DNA from: Cucumibacter marinus DSM 18995 | GTDB taxonomy: Bacteria > Pseudomonadota > Alphaproteobacteria > Rhizobiales > Devosiaceae | Length of the DNA stretch: 64,000 bases | Assembly: GCF_000429865.1 (NCBI RefSeq) | Contig: NZ_KE386978.1 | Location: forward strand, 260,763 to 324,762 | Direction of reading: 5' to 3' | Shown: positions 28,456 through 36,175 of the stretch, piece after piece | How positions within the stretch are numbered: the stretch's first letter is position 1 | Layout of the letters: each line of letters starts with the position of its first letter | Translations under genes and position numbers: made by a program | Notes under the pieces: generated by a model | Database searches by the model: none | Told to the model about the DNA's origin: nothing | The model's input: the letters and a program-made list of their open reading frames with translations, nothing else

Positions 28456-29307
28456 TCAAGCCACAGAATCGGCGCTGAGACGAGCCTCAAGATGATCCTC
28501 GAACAACAGACCGGGCTTTGAACCCGATGCGCGCGGGTAATCCTGTTCGGCGCTCAGGGATAGGGTGAGAAAGTTGACGAATGATTGAGACGCCAGGCGA
28601 TCGGCAAAGCGATAATGTCCGGTGTTGATGCGATCGATCAATCGTTGCTTTGTAAGCGAGAACTTGTTGCTTGCGCCGGGTCCGTTTGAGATCGAAACGG
28701 CCTGTTTGTAGTAAAGATGCAGCGGCGCCCCGAGATGAAAAGCGGCTTCGGTAAATTCAAAGGCCTTCATCACCAGGTCAAGATCGACAAGGCAAGGCAG
28801 GTCCGGGTCATAAGCGATATCGACCGCCTCACGGTCCCAGACCAGCATGGAATCCATGGAGAGATTGGTCCGCTTGTAGCGGTGCGCCGGCAGCAAAGCG
28901 TCCTCTCCGGTGACACCGACCGTACGCGGATAGCCCCCGCCACCATCAACGATCTGCAGGCCGGTCGACACCAGCGGCCCGTGGGATAGCGCCTCGCGAA
29001 CCCGTTCGAGCTTTTGGGGGTGAAAGGCGTCGTCCGCATCGAGAGGCCCGACAAACCGACCGGTCGCCTTGGCGTGACCGGCGTTGCGGGCATTCGAGGA
29101 GCCGGAGCCGGTCTTGCCGGTGGTCCCGAATCTTATTCGCGGATCGTTCAGGTCTTCTTTAGCCAATTGCGTGGCATAATCGGCCCCGTCATCGGATATG
29201 ATGATGAGTTCCCAGTCCGGTTCCGACTGTGAAAGCACGCTGCGCACCGCCCGGGAGATGGTCGTTTCGGCCCGGTATGCGGGCATAATGATCGAAAATG
29301 CTGGCAT
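28456..29307 (-). CDS. family 2 glycosyltransferase
   Basis: A 283-residue GT-A fold enzyme, probably cytoplasmic. FSIIMPAYRAETTISRAVRS opens the nucleotide-sugar fold, WELIIISDDGAD follows, and FVGPLDADDAF gives the DxD-type metal site. The C-terminal part has SNKFSLTKQRLIDRI. Sugar donor and acceptor cannot be told. AGAGG lies 8 bases before the MPAFSI start; the longer reading is rejected. No polysaccharide genes surround it. Confidence 0.85.
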   Translation of the reverse strand: MPAFSIIMPAYRAETTISRAVRSVLSQSEPDWELIIISDDGADYATQLAKEDLNDPRIRFGTTGKTGSGSSNARNAGHAKATGRFVGPLDADDAFHPQKLERVREALSHGPLVSTGLQIVDGGGGYPRTVGVTGEDALLPAHRYKRTNLSMDSMLVWDREAVDIAYDPDLPCLVDLDLVMKAFEFTEAAFHLGAPLHLYYKQAVSISNGPGASNKFSLTKQRLIDRINTGHYRFADRLASQSFVNFLTLSLSAEQDYPRASGSKPGLLFEDHLEARLSADSVA

Positions 29308-29387
29308 CGGCCCACCTCTCGTACACGCCCGCGCGCCCTTGAACCGCGGCACGGACCGGACCATATCTGTAGGCGTCCGGCGGCGCC

Positions 29388-29413
29388 GAAACAATTGGGT
29401 CCCGGATTACGTT
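29388..29413 (+). promoter_or_regulatory. near-consensus EcfG-type promoter before hsp20
   Basis: GAAAC-N17-CGTT, one mismatch from GGAAC-N16/17-CGTT, 44 bases before the hsp20 start. A heat-shock (sigma-32) promoter is the usual expectation for this gene, so this is tentative. Confidence 0.3.
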
Positions 29414-29456
29414 GCTTAGAATAAGGACGGGAGCCCCTGATGAGGGGTCATGTAAA

Positions 29457-29903
29457 ATGACGCGTATGTCGCTGTTTTCCTCGCCATTCATGCTCGGCTT
29501 CGACGAGATCGAAGCCCGCATCGACAGGCTGGCCAAAGCCGCCGATGGCTATCCTCCGTACAATATCGAACGGGTCCAGGACCGCGATGGTTCTGAAACC
29601 TATGTGATTTCGCTTGCTGTCGCCGGATTCTCCGAGACCGAGCTCGAGATCACGGTCGAAGGCCATCAGTTGACGATTGCCGGTCGACAGAAGGACGATG
29701 CCAGCCGGGAGTTTCTGCATCGCGGCATTGCCGCGCGGCAATTCCAGCGCAGTTTCGTGCTGGCCGACGGCATGGAAGTCGAGGGCGCCGAACTGAAGGA
29801 CGGCATGCTGACCATCTCGGTGACCCGCCCGCAAGCGGAAACCGCCGCGCGCCGGATTGCAATCCGGACCGGCCTGCCCGGAACCGAGCCCGCCAAGAAC
29901 TAG
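29457..29903 (+). CDS. Hsp20/alpha-crystallin small heat-shock protein
   Basis: A 148-residue ATP-independent holdase chaperone. N-terminal SLFSSPFMLGFDEIEARIDR resembles IbpA-type proteins; the crystallin domain runs from YNIERVQDRDGSETYVI to the conserved ELKDGMLTISVTRP. The start is ATG 29457 behind GAGGGG; ATG 29466 is an alternative. A DUF1150 gene follows after 37 bases, the usual partner in Rhizobiales. Confidence 0.92.
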   Translation: MTRMSLFSSPFMLGFDEIEARIDRLAKAADGYPPYNIERVQDRDGSETYVISLAVAGFSETELEITVEGHQLTIAGRQKDDASREFLHRGIAARQFQRSFVLADGMEVEGAELKDGMLTISVTRPQAETAARRIAIRTGLPGTEPAKN

Positions 29904-29940
29904 GGGCCAGAAGTGAGGGGCAAAGAGTTAGGAGTGCGAC

Positions 29941-30273
29941 ATGAATACGCGTGACAGAAACGATATCCATTTTGCCGGTCCGCAGGACGACAAGCCGGTC
30001 GGGAATGATTTCGACGCCTCGGTCGAAGACATCCTGCGCAGCCTGAGCGCCGACGAGTTCGCCGCGCTCGGCGACGATGAGGTCGTCTATCGCCGGGTGA
30101 TGAACGGCACCGATCTCAAGGCGCTGTTCCCACAGGCCGCTGAAGCGCCCGACGGGCAGGACTTCTTCGTTCTGTTCGGTGCTGATGGCACGCCACGCTT
30201 CGTGACCAACGATCAGGGTCAAGTCTATGACTGGCTCGAACAGTCCGGCCTCGAAGTGGCGACCGTCCAGTAA
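29941..30273 (+). CDS. DUF1150 family protein
   Basis: A 110-residue acidic soluble protein of unknown function. Its pattern, ILRSLSADEFAALGDDEVVY then LFVLFGADGTPRFVTND (here FFVLFGADGTPRFVTN), matches DUF1150, typically encoded next to a small heat-shock gene as here. No signal peptide or Cys. It probably shares the hsp20 transcript and ends at a terminator about 100 bases on. Confidence 0.85.
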   Translation: MNTRDRNDIHFAGPQDDKPVGNDFDASVEDILRSLSADEFAALGDDEVVYRRVMNGTDLKALFPQAAEAPDGQDFFVLFGADGTPRFVTNDQGQVYDWLEQSGLEVATVQ

Positions 30274-30372
30274 CGGCGCCAATCGGCAAGAGACGAGGCG
30301 CTAGACACAAAGCGCAAGACACCAGACACAAGAGCGGGGCCGGTCCTCGGCCCCTGGCGTTGTTGAAACGAC

Positions 30373-30399
30373 AAAACCCGCCTTGCCGGGCGGGTTTTT
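30373..30399. terminator. bidirectional terminator, DUF1150/ptsN
   Basis: AAAACCCGCC / GGCGGGTTTT, perfect 10-bp stem with a 6-base loop, T-rich on both strands. It can end hsp20-DUF1150 on plus and the ptsN transcript on minus (33 bases beyond ptsN). Confidence 0.85.
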
Positions 30400-30431
30400 G
30401 GTTTTCAGCACTGCCGCTGGTTCGGTGTCGA

Positions 30432-30899
30432 TCAGGCGGCCGAGTGGGCCGGGTCCTGACGCGACAGCAGGTCGTAGAGCCGGTCCGTGTCGCGGGTGGC
30501 CCGCAGTTCCGAGACAAAGCCGTCGGCGCGCATGGCACGGGCGATGCGCGAAAGCGCCTTCAGATGATCGGCGCCGGCGCCCAGGGGCGCCAGCAGCACG
30601 AAGGCGAGATCAACCGGCTGGTCGTCGAGCGCATCGAAATCGATGGGCTCGTCGAGCCGGAAGAACAGGCCCGTCAGCTTGTCGAGGCCCTTGAGGCGCC
30701 CATGCGGCACCGCAATCCCCTTGCCAAGACCGGTGGTCCCGCATTTTTCGCGATCGACAAGGGTATCGAAGATCTCATGCGCCGGCAGGCCGGTCTTCTC
30801 GGCGGCGCGTTCCGAAGCGAGCTGGAGGAGCTGGCGCTTCGAGGACACATGCGCACACGGCACGACGCAATCCTTTGAGAGGATGTTCTCGAGTTCCAT
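30432..30899 (-). CDS. ptsN: nitrogen PTS component EIIA-Ntr
   Basis: A 155-residue regulatory phosphocarrier of the nitrogen PTS, phosphorylated by NPr at His66 in KGIAVPHGRLK. It acts on potassium transport, nitrogen metabolism and stress signalling rather than sugar uptake. It follows hpf and rpoN, the standard cluster. Length and motifs are normal. Confidence 0.94.
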   Translation of the reverse strand: MELENILSKDCVVPCAHVSSKRQLLQLASERAAEKTGLPAHEIFDTLVDREKCGTTGLGKGIAVPHGRLKGLDKLTGLFFRLDEPIDFDALDDQPVDLAFVLLAPLGAGADHLKALSRIARAMRADGFVSELRATRDTDRLYDLLSRQDPAHSAA

Positions 30900-30934
30900 T
30901 GAAAACCTTTGGCGATGGGTGCTTCGGTCAGGCG

Positions 30935-31501
30935 CTACTGGGCGCTCAGGGCTGGGTCAATCCAGCCGATGTTTCCGTCGGTGCGGCGGTAAACCACATT
31001 CACGCCGCCATGTCCAGCGTGGCGGAACACAACCACGTCAGACTGTGCGAGGTCGAGTTCCATCACCGCTTCGCCGACTGACATCATTCGCAGATTTCCC
31101 GTCGCCTCCGCGATGACGGGCGGGGAAAAGTCCTCGTCCCACTCTTCTTCGCTGGGAGCCGCGAGGACGTAGGTCTGGGCCTCCAGGGCGTCCTGATTCG
31201 GTCCGCGGCGATGGGATTTGAGCTTCCGCTTGTATCGTCGCAGCCTTTTTTCAATGTGTCCGGCCATATCCTCATAGGCCGACGTGGCGTCTCCGGCGGT
31301 CGCACCCGCCTGCAGCATGACACCGGTATCGAGATGCACCACGCATTCGGCTTTGTAGCCGCTTCCTTCATGTACAAGGGTCAGGTGGCCGTCATACCCG
31401 CCGTCAAAATATTTGCCGACCATGGCCTCGAAATGGTCCTCGGCCTTTGAACGCAAGGCGTCGCCGATATCCATATTTTTTCCTGAAACACGAAGGCTCA
31501 T
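30935..31501 (-). CDS. hpf: ribosome hibernation-promoting factor, long form
   Basis: A 188-residue protein that inactivates ribosomes as 100S dimers during slow growth. The N-terminal domain (MSLRVSGKNMDIGDALR to the KRLRRYKRKLKSHRRG helix) and the C-terminal dimerisation domain (IAEATGNLRMMSVGEAVMEL, then VVYRRTDGNIGWIDP) show the long form. The start MSLRV is chosen; an ATG eight codons earlier is less likely. An FNR-type box lies about 140 bases upstream, suggesting induction at low oxygen. Confidence 0.94.
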   Translation of the reverse strand: MSLRVSGKNMDIGDALRSKAEDHFEAMVGKYFDGGYDGHLTLVHEGSGYKAECVVHLDTGVMLQAGATAGDATSAYEDMAGHIEKRLRRYKRKLKSHRRGPNQDALEAQTYVLAAPSEEEWDEDFSPPVIAEATGNLRMMSVGEAVMELDLAQSDVVVFRHAGHGGVNVVYRRTDGNIGWIDPALSAQ

Positions 31502-31637
31502 ATTGGTTCTCCCAATGCGTGGCATTGCTAATCGCGGAACGGCGCAACCGACCCGCCGGGACCGAGTCTAGCCCTCAGCCGATAGGCTAGGCAATCGCCT
31601 GTGATGCTGTGCATAATTGAGGGGTTAGCCACCCGCC

Positions 31638-31651
31638 TTGACCGAGGTCAA
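31638..31651 (-). promoter_or_regulatory. FNR/FixK box upstream of hpf
   Basis: TTGACCGAGGTCAA, a perfect palindrome around four bases, between the rpoN stop and hpf. Class-II spacing predicts a start near 31603 and a 100-base leader. It is enclosed by an 8-bp inverted repeat GGTTAGCC (31623-31630) / GGCTAACC (31665-31672) that includes the rpoN stop codon. Confidence 0.65.
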
Positions 31652-31666
31652 ACCCGATGCGTGCGG

Positions 31667-33142
31667 CTAACCAGCTGCGCGCGAACGCTTTTCGCGCCGG
31701 CGCTGGACAGAGGACCCAAACCCCATCGCCTCGCGGTATTTGGCCACAGTGCGGCGCGCAACCGCGATTCCCTGCTTGGATTGCAGGATTTCGGCTATCG
31801 CATCGTCGGAGAGAATCTTGCGCGGATCTTCAGCTTCGATGAGCTGGCGGATGCTATGGCGCACCGCCTCGGCGGAATGGTCATCCCCGCCACTGGCCGA
31901 ACCGAGAGCCGTTGTGAAAAAATATTTCAGTTCAAACAGGCCGCGCGGCGTGGCGACATATTTATTCGAGGTGACCCGCGAGACGGTCGATTCGTGTACC
32001 TCGACGGCATCGGCCACCATTTTGAGCGTCATGGGCCGCAAATGCGTCACCCCGTGGCGCATGAAGCCGTCCTGCTGCTTGGCGATTTCAGCCGTGACCT
32101 TCAGAATCGTCTGGGCGCGCTGATCGAGGCTTTTGGTCAGCCAGCTGGCGGTCGACAGACAATCGGTCAGAAACTGCTTGTCTGCGCCTTCGCGGGCATG
32201 CCGGCTGACCTCGGCGTAATAGGTCCGGTCAACGATCAGGCGGGGCAAGACCTCTGCGTTGAGCTCAACCTGCCAGCCGCCGTCCCGGCCGGGCCGGATG
32301 AAAACATCGGGCACCACCACATCCACCGGCGCACCGTCATAGGCGAGGCCGGGGCGCGGATCGAGTGCCCGGATTTCCCCCAGCATATCGGCGATATCAT
32401 CGTCGTCGGCGCCAAGCAGTTTCTTGAGCCCGGCAATGTCATGGCGCGCGAGCAGATCGAGATTGTCGATCAGCCCGGCCATCATCGGGTCGAGGTGATC
32501 GCGTTCACGCAGCTGGATGGTGAGGCATTCGGGCAGAGTGCGGGCGAACACGCCCAGCGGCTCACACCCCTGCACGGCGCCGAGCACGGCCTCAATATCC
32601 TCGAGATCGACCTTGAGCTGGGTGGCCAGCGCGCCGAGGTCGGCGCGCAGATAACCATCATCGTCGAGACTGTCTATGAGCGCCCGGCCAATCTGCCGGT
32701 CGCTTTCGGTCCGCAGGATCAGGGCGATCTGGTCGGCAAGGTAGTCGCCAAGCGAGGGCCGTGAAGCGACATAGGAATCGATTTCGGGGGATTCCCCATC
32801 GTAAGACCCGGCAGGTTCGCGCAAGCGATTGAGACTCTGGCGGAAGGAATCCTGCCCGACCTGCTCGGGAAACAGATTCGAGACTTCGGTATCGAGCACA
32901 TCGGCGATGTCTCCTGCCCGGCCGATCTCGCCGCGCTCGGGTTGACGCGGCGCTTCGACGCTGATCGCCTCGGCGGCCTCACGTTCATCACGTTCGAGCA
33001 GAGGGTTGCGCTCGAGTTCGGCATCGACAAAGGCATTGAGTTCGAGCTGGGAGAGCTGAAGGAGCTTGATCGACTGCATCAGCTGGGGGGTCAGCGTCAG
33101 CGTCTGGCTTTGGCGAAGGTCAAGCCGCGGCGAAAGCGCCAT
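31667..33142 (-). CDS. rpoN: RNA polymerase sigma-54 factor
   Basis: A 491-residue sigma factor for enhancer-dependent promoters. Region I is Gln/Leu-rich (LDLRQSQTLTLTPQLMQSIK), region III includes the core-binding part and HTH (DAVEVHESTVSRVTSNKY), and the RpoN box reads ARRTVAKYREAMG. The start MALSPRLDLRQ is chosen; upstream residues are not family-like. It lies between lptB and hpf, as is usual, and a sigma-54-like promoter precedes it. Confidence 0.96.
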   Translation of the reverse strand: MALSPRLDLRQSQTLTLTPQLMQSIKLLQLSQLELNAFVDAELERNPLLERDEREAAEAISVEAPRQPERGEIGRAGDIADVLDTEVSNLFPEQVGQDSFRQSLNRLREPAGSYDGESPEIDSYVASRPSLGDYLADQIALILRTESDRQIGRALIDSLDDDGYLRADLGALATQLKVDLEDIEAVLGAVQGCEPLGVFARTLPECLTIQLRERDHLDPMMAGLIDNLDLLARHDIAGLKKLLGADDDDIADMLGEIRALDPRPGLAYDGAPVDVVVPDVFIRPGRDGGWQVELNAEVLPRLIVDRTYYAEVSRHAREGADKQFLTDCLSTASWLTKSLDQRAQTILKVTAEIAKQQDGFMRHGVTHLRPMTLKMVADAVEVHESTVSRVTSNKYVATPRGLFELKYFFTTALGSASGGDDHSAEAVRHSIRQLIEAEDPRKILSDDAIAEILQSKQGIAVARRTVAKYREAMGFGSSVQRRREKRSRAAG

Positions 33143-33222
33143 ATGGTCTCCGTGCACCCTTATCCGGCGCGGCCCCCAATTGGCGCGCCCGGCGCGAAGA
33201 TGGCATGATTTGCCAGCCGTAT

Positions 33223-33238
33223 ACAAGTTTCGTGCCAA
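33223..33238 (-). promoter_or_regulatory. sigma-54-like promoter upstream of rpoN
   Basis: On the minus strand, TTGGCACGAAACTTGT: -24 TGGCAC perfect, five bases, -12 TTGT instead of TTGC. It lies about 80 bases before rpoN, next to another inverted repeat (TGGCA-N5-TGCCA, 33201-33215). It overlaps no coding sequence; self-control of rpoN is possible. Confidence 0.4.
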
Positions 33239-33259
33239 CCAGCAAATCGCTGGATCGGA

Positions 33260-34057
33260 TCAGCTGTCGAGGGAAAACCGTTCACCGAGATAGACACGCC
33301 GCGCGTCTTCGGACTGGGCTATGGTGTCGGGGCGTCCCTGCACCATGACCTTGCCGTCATGAATGACATAGGCACGGTCGACCAGGCCCAGGGTTTCGCG
33401 GACATTGTGGTCGGTGACCAGAACGCCGATACCGCGCCTGGTCAGGTGTTTGACCAGTCCCTTGATATCCCCGGTGGCGATCGGATCGACGCCGGCAAAG
33501 GGCTCATCCATCAACAGGTAGCGCGGCTCGGCTGCCAGGGCCCGGGCGATTTCGACGCGACGGCGTTCACCACCGGACAGGGTCATGGCATTGGCCTTGC
33601 GCAGCGCCTCGAGCGAAAACTCCTTCAACAGCGCATCGAGCCTCTGCCGGCGCTCCTTTCCGGACATCCGTCGGCCTTCGAGAATGGCGAAAATGTTGTC
33701 CTCGACACTCATGCCGCGGAAGATCGAGGATTCCTGCGGGAGATAACCGATACCAAGCCGGCCACGCTGGAACATCGGCAAGCCGGTGATCGGGCGCCCG
33801 GCCAAAAGGATTTCGCCGGCATCGGGCCGCACAAGCCCCATGATCATGGCAAAGACCGTGGTCTTGCCGGCACCGTTGGGGCCGAGCAGGCCCACGGCCT
33901 CGCCCCGCTTCAGCGCCACCGAGACGCCATCGATCACCCGGCGATTGCGAAATCGTTTTTCGAGCCCGTGGGCAATCAGCCAGGCCTCGGTTTCCTGACC
34001 GGTGTCGGGGCGCACGCCTCCCGGAATCGCTTCTGTGTTTGTGGATTGATCCGCCAC
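33260..34057 (-). CDS. lptB: LPS export ABC ATPase LptB
   Basis: A 265-residue ATPase powering lipopolysaccharide extraction with LptF/G. Walker A GLLGPNGAGKTT, Q-loop YLPQESSIFRG, signature LSGGERRRVEIARAL and Walker B LLMDEPFAGVDP match LptB closely; VTDHNVRETLGLVDRAYV is a further hallmark. An N-terminal tail of about 28 residues is longer than in E. coli. It follows lptA after 2 bases. Confidence 0.96.
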   Translation of the reverse strand: MADQSTNTEAIPGGVRPDTGQETEAWLIAHGLEKRFRNRRVIDGVSVALKRGEAVGLLGPNGAGKTTVFAMIMGLVRPDAGEILLAGRPITGLPMFQRGRLGIGYLPQESSIFRGMSVEDNIFAILEGRRMSGKERRQRLDALLKEFSLEALRKANAMTLSGGERRRVEIARALAAEPRYLLMDEPFAGVDPIATGDIKGLVKHLTRRGIGVLVTDHNVRETLGLVDRAYVIHDGKVMVQGRPDTIAQSEDARRVYLGERFSLDS

Positions 34058-34059
34058 GT

Positions 34060-34605
34060 TCAGCCGCCGCCGAAAATGCCGGTGACACGGCCGCCGGTGC
34101 CATCGCCCGCGAACCGCGAAGTGCCGGCGCGGATATCGATGACCAGCTTCGGGCCGGTGACGGTGGAATCATCGTCGACGACCTTGACGTTGTCCAGCAG
34201 CGTCAGCACGCGATCCTTGACCGCAAAATTGGCGCGCTTCGAGGTCGCGGTCTGGCCGTTCATCTCGATGCGGACGCCGCCATTCGCATCGACAGTCTTA
34301 AGATCGGTGGTACCGCCTTCGCCGTAGCGCACCTCGGCGCGCGGCGCCCACATGTGAAAATTGCCCTGTACGATGACGACATTGCCGGTGAAGACCGCGA
34401 GTTTATTTTCCTCGAAAATCTCGAAGGTGTCGGCATCGACGCGGATCGGTTCGTCGGCCTGATCAGCAAGTGCGCCAAATCCGCCGACATTCTGGGCGGC
34501 CGCCGTGCCGGCCTGCAGGCCGAGACCCAGCCCGATGACCAGGGCGAAAAGCGCGCTTCTGGTCATGATGTTTCGAACTCTAGCGAATTGAGAAACACGG
34601 TTCAC
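34060..34605 (-). CDS. lptA: LPS transport periplasmic protein LptA
   Basis: A 181-residue protein bridging inner and outer membranes in LPS transport. It has a signal-like segment ending QAGTAAAQ and an OstA beta-jellyroll: IRVDADTFEIFEENKLAVFT, GNVVIVQGNFHMWAPRAEV and VVDDDSTVTGPKLVIDIRAG. The GTG at 34605 overlaps the lptC stop (GTGA), suggesting coupling; ATG 34566 (MTRSALF) would give a shorter and more usual signal peptide. lptB follows. Confidence 0.9.
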   Translation of the reverse strand: MNRVSQFARVRNIMTRSALFALVIGLGLGLQAGTAAAQNVGGFGALADQADEPIRVDADTFEIFEENKLAVFTGNVVIVQGNFHMWAPRAEVRYGEGGTTDLKTVDANGGVRIEMNGQTATSKRANFAVKDRVLTLLDNVKVVDDDSTVTGPKLVIDIRAGTSRFAGDGTGGRVTGIFGGG

Positions 34606-35312
34606 GGCGCTGCGGTCTCCTGATCGGCGGTCGGTTGCGCTTCAGCTTCTTGGGCTTCGGCTTCTTGAGCTTCGGTCTCTTGTGCATCGGCCTGCCGGGT
34701 TTCCGGCATGATCACCAGCTTGACCCGTTTGAACAGCCATTCACCCTTGTTGGCATCGTACCGCATCGAGGCAGCATCAAGGCTCGAGCCGTTTTCGAAG
34801 CGCATGGCGACGGTGCTTTTTGCGGTGAAGACCTGATCCGGCAGCGACAGGGTGGACTGTTCGAACCGGCCTTCGAGCCCGTCAGTGGTGATCAGATCAA
34901 CAGGCGCGGTGAAATCGAGCACCTCACCCGCCATGTCGAGCATTCCGCTGTCAGCACCGGCGAAGGCGCGGTCACCGGCGCCGAAATGAAATTCGGCACT
35001 GATGCCGGACAATTCGGTGAATTCGGTCGAGGCGACCGCCGTGCGCGCATAGTCGGCTTCGAGCTCATAGGTGCCACCGTCGGACAAGGCACCGGCAAGC
35101 CTGGGCCTCTCGATGACCAGCTTGCCGCTTTCGACCCGCACGCTACCGAAGCCGAAACCGCCGATTATGAAGCCGATCCAGCTCGGGGCCGTGATTACCA
35201 GAAGCACCACAAGACCGAACGCCGGTACCGCACCCCGCAAGATCTGCACGAGCCGTCGCCGCGCGGCGATGCGCGAAAACTGACGGTCGAGCGGGATGTC
35301 GGCGGTGCTCAT
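34602..35312 (-). CDS. lptC: LPS export system protein LptC
   Basis: A 236-residue bitopic inner-membrane protein passing LPS from LptBFG to LptA. One membrane segment (about residues 28-46) precedes a periplasmic jellyroll with TYELEADYARTAVAS and LEGRFEQSTLSLPDQVFTAK. The C-terminus is a low-complexity Glu-Ala-Gln tail with near-identical 15-base repeats (34635-34690), not a normal part of LptC. It lies 37 bases after rnd. Confidence 0.9.
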   Translation of the reverse strand: MSTADIPLDRQFSRIAARRRLVQILRGAVPAFGLVVLLVITAPSWIGFIIGGFGFGSVRVESGKLVIERPRLAGALSDGGTYELEADYARTAVASTEFTELSGISAEFHFGAGDRAFAGADSGMLDMAGEVLDFTAPVDLITTDGLEGRFEQSTLSLPDQVFTAKSTVAMRFENGSSLDAASMRYDANKGEWLFKRVKLVIMPETRQADAQETEAQEAEAQEAEAQPTADQETAAP

Positions 35313-35349
35313 GGGTTCTGGGAAACGGGCTCGGGTTCAGCGTTCGGGA

Positions 35350-35964
35350 TCAGCTATGGGCGAAGATGTCGGTTTCCGGCCAGCCGGCGAGGTCGAGCCT
35401 GGCCCGATGGGGCAGGAACTCGAAACAGGCCCTGGCGATGTCCGCCCGTCCTTCGCGCCGCAGCATGCGGTCGAGATGGCGCTTGATGTCATGCAGGTAG
35501 AGCACGTCGCTCGCGGCATAATCGAGTTGGGCCTGGGTCAGAGTGTCGGCACCCCAGTCGGAGCTCTGCTGGACCTTGGACATGTCGACATTGATCAGTT
35601 CGCGCGCGAGATCCTTGAGCCCGTGCCGGTCGGTATAGGTGCGCACGAGCTTCGACGCGATTTTGGTGCAATAGACCGGTTCGCACATCACGCCGAAGGC
35701 ATTGTAGAGCGTGGCAACATCGAATCGCGCGAAATGGAAGATCTTGGTGACGCCGGGATCGCCCAGCAGTTTCTTGAGATTGGGCGCGTCCGTCTGGCCG
35801 AGTTCGATCTTGACCACATCCGCGCTGCCATCGCCGGGCGAAAGCTGAACCACGCAAAGCCGGTCTCGCAGGGGGTTGAGACCCATGGTCTCTGTGTCGA
35901 TGGCGACTTCGCGGCCGTAATTGGACAAGTCGGGCAAATCGCCCTGGTGCAGTCTGACAGTCAT
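35350..35964 (-). CDS. rnd: ribonuclease D-type 3'-5' exonuclease (short form)
   Basis: A 204-residue DEDD exonuclease for RNA 3' ends. Exo I AIDTETMGLNP, Exo II IFHFARFDVATLYN and Exo III SDWGADTLTQAQLDYAASDV carry the acidic residues. It lacks the HRDC domains of full RNase D, like many short rhizobial forms. I chose MTVRLHQGD, the family start, though no strong ribosome site is present. The frame stays open upstream through a 12-bp repeat array that could add a Cys-rich extension starting at 36096. First of the rnd-lptCAB-rpoN-hpf-ptsN run. Confidence 0.9.
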   Translation of the reverse strand: MTVRLHQGDLPDLSNYGREVAIDTETMGLNPLRDRLCVVQLSPGDGSADVVKIELGQTDAPNLKKLLGDPGVTKIFHFARFDVATLYNAFGVMCEPVYCTKIASKLVRTYTDRHGLKDLARELINVDMSKVQQSSDWGADTLTQAQLDYAASDVLYLHDIKRHLDRMLRREGRADIARACFEFLPHRARLDLAGWPETDIFAHS

Positions 35965-35986
35965 AGGGGGCCCATTCGCGCCGGTG

Positions 35987-36058
35987 TTGCAGGACTTGTT
36001 GCATGACTTGTTGCAAGTCGTATTGCATGACTTGTTGCAAGTCGTATTGCAAGACGCG
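35987..36058. repeat. six tandem 12-bp repeats between rnd and rbsK
   Basis: Six exact-length 12-base units, consensus TTGCAWGACTTG: TTGCAGGACTTG, TTGCATGACTTG, TTGCAAGTCGTA, TTGCATGACTTG, TTGCAAGTCGTA, TTGCAAGACGCG. Units 2-3 and 4-5 form an identical 24-base pair, each holding the palindrome GACTTG-TTG-CAAGTC. The array lies in the shared upstream region of two divergent genes. Confidence 0.9.
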
Positions 36059-36175
36059 TTCCAGCCATGGCAACAAGGCTGGCCGCGTTCGCGCATTGTG
36101 ATGCCACAGACGGCGGGTGCAAGGCAAAAAAACCTTGCCGCCTCGAACCTTCTCTCAAAAGTCGGGAAGCCGCAC

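Noticed and set aside
35987-36058. CRISPR array
   Set aside because: The 12-base units are contiguous, with no unique spacers and no cas genes nearby.
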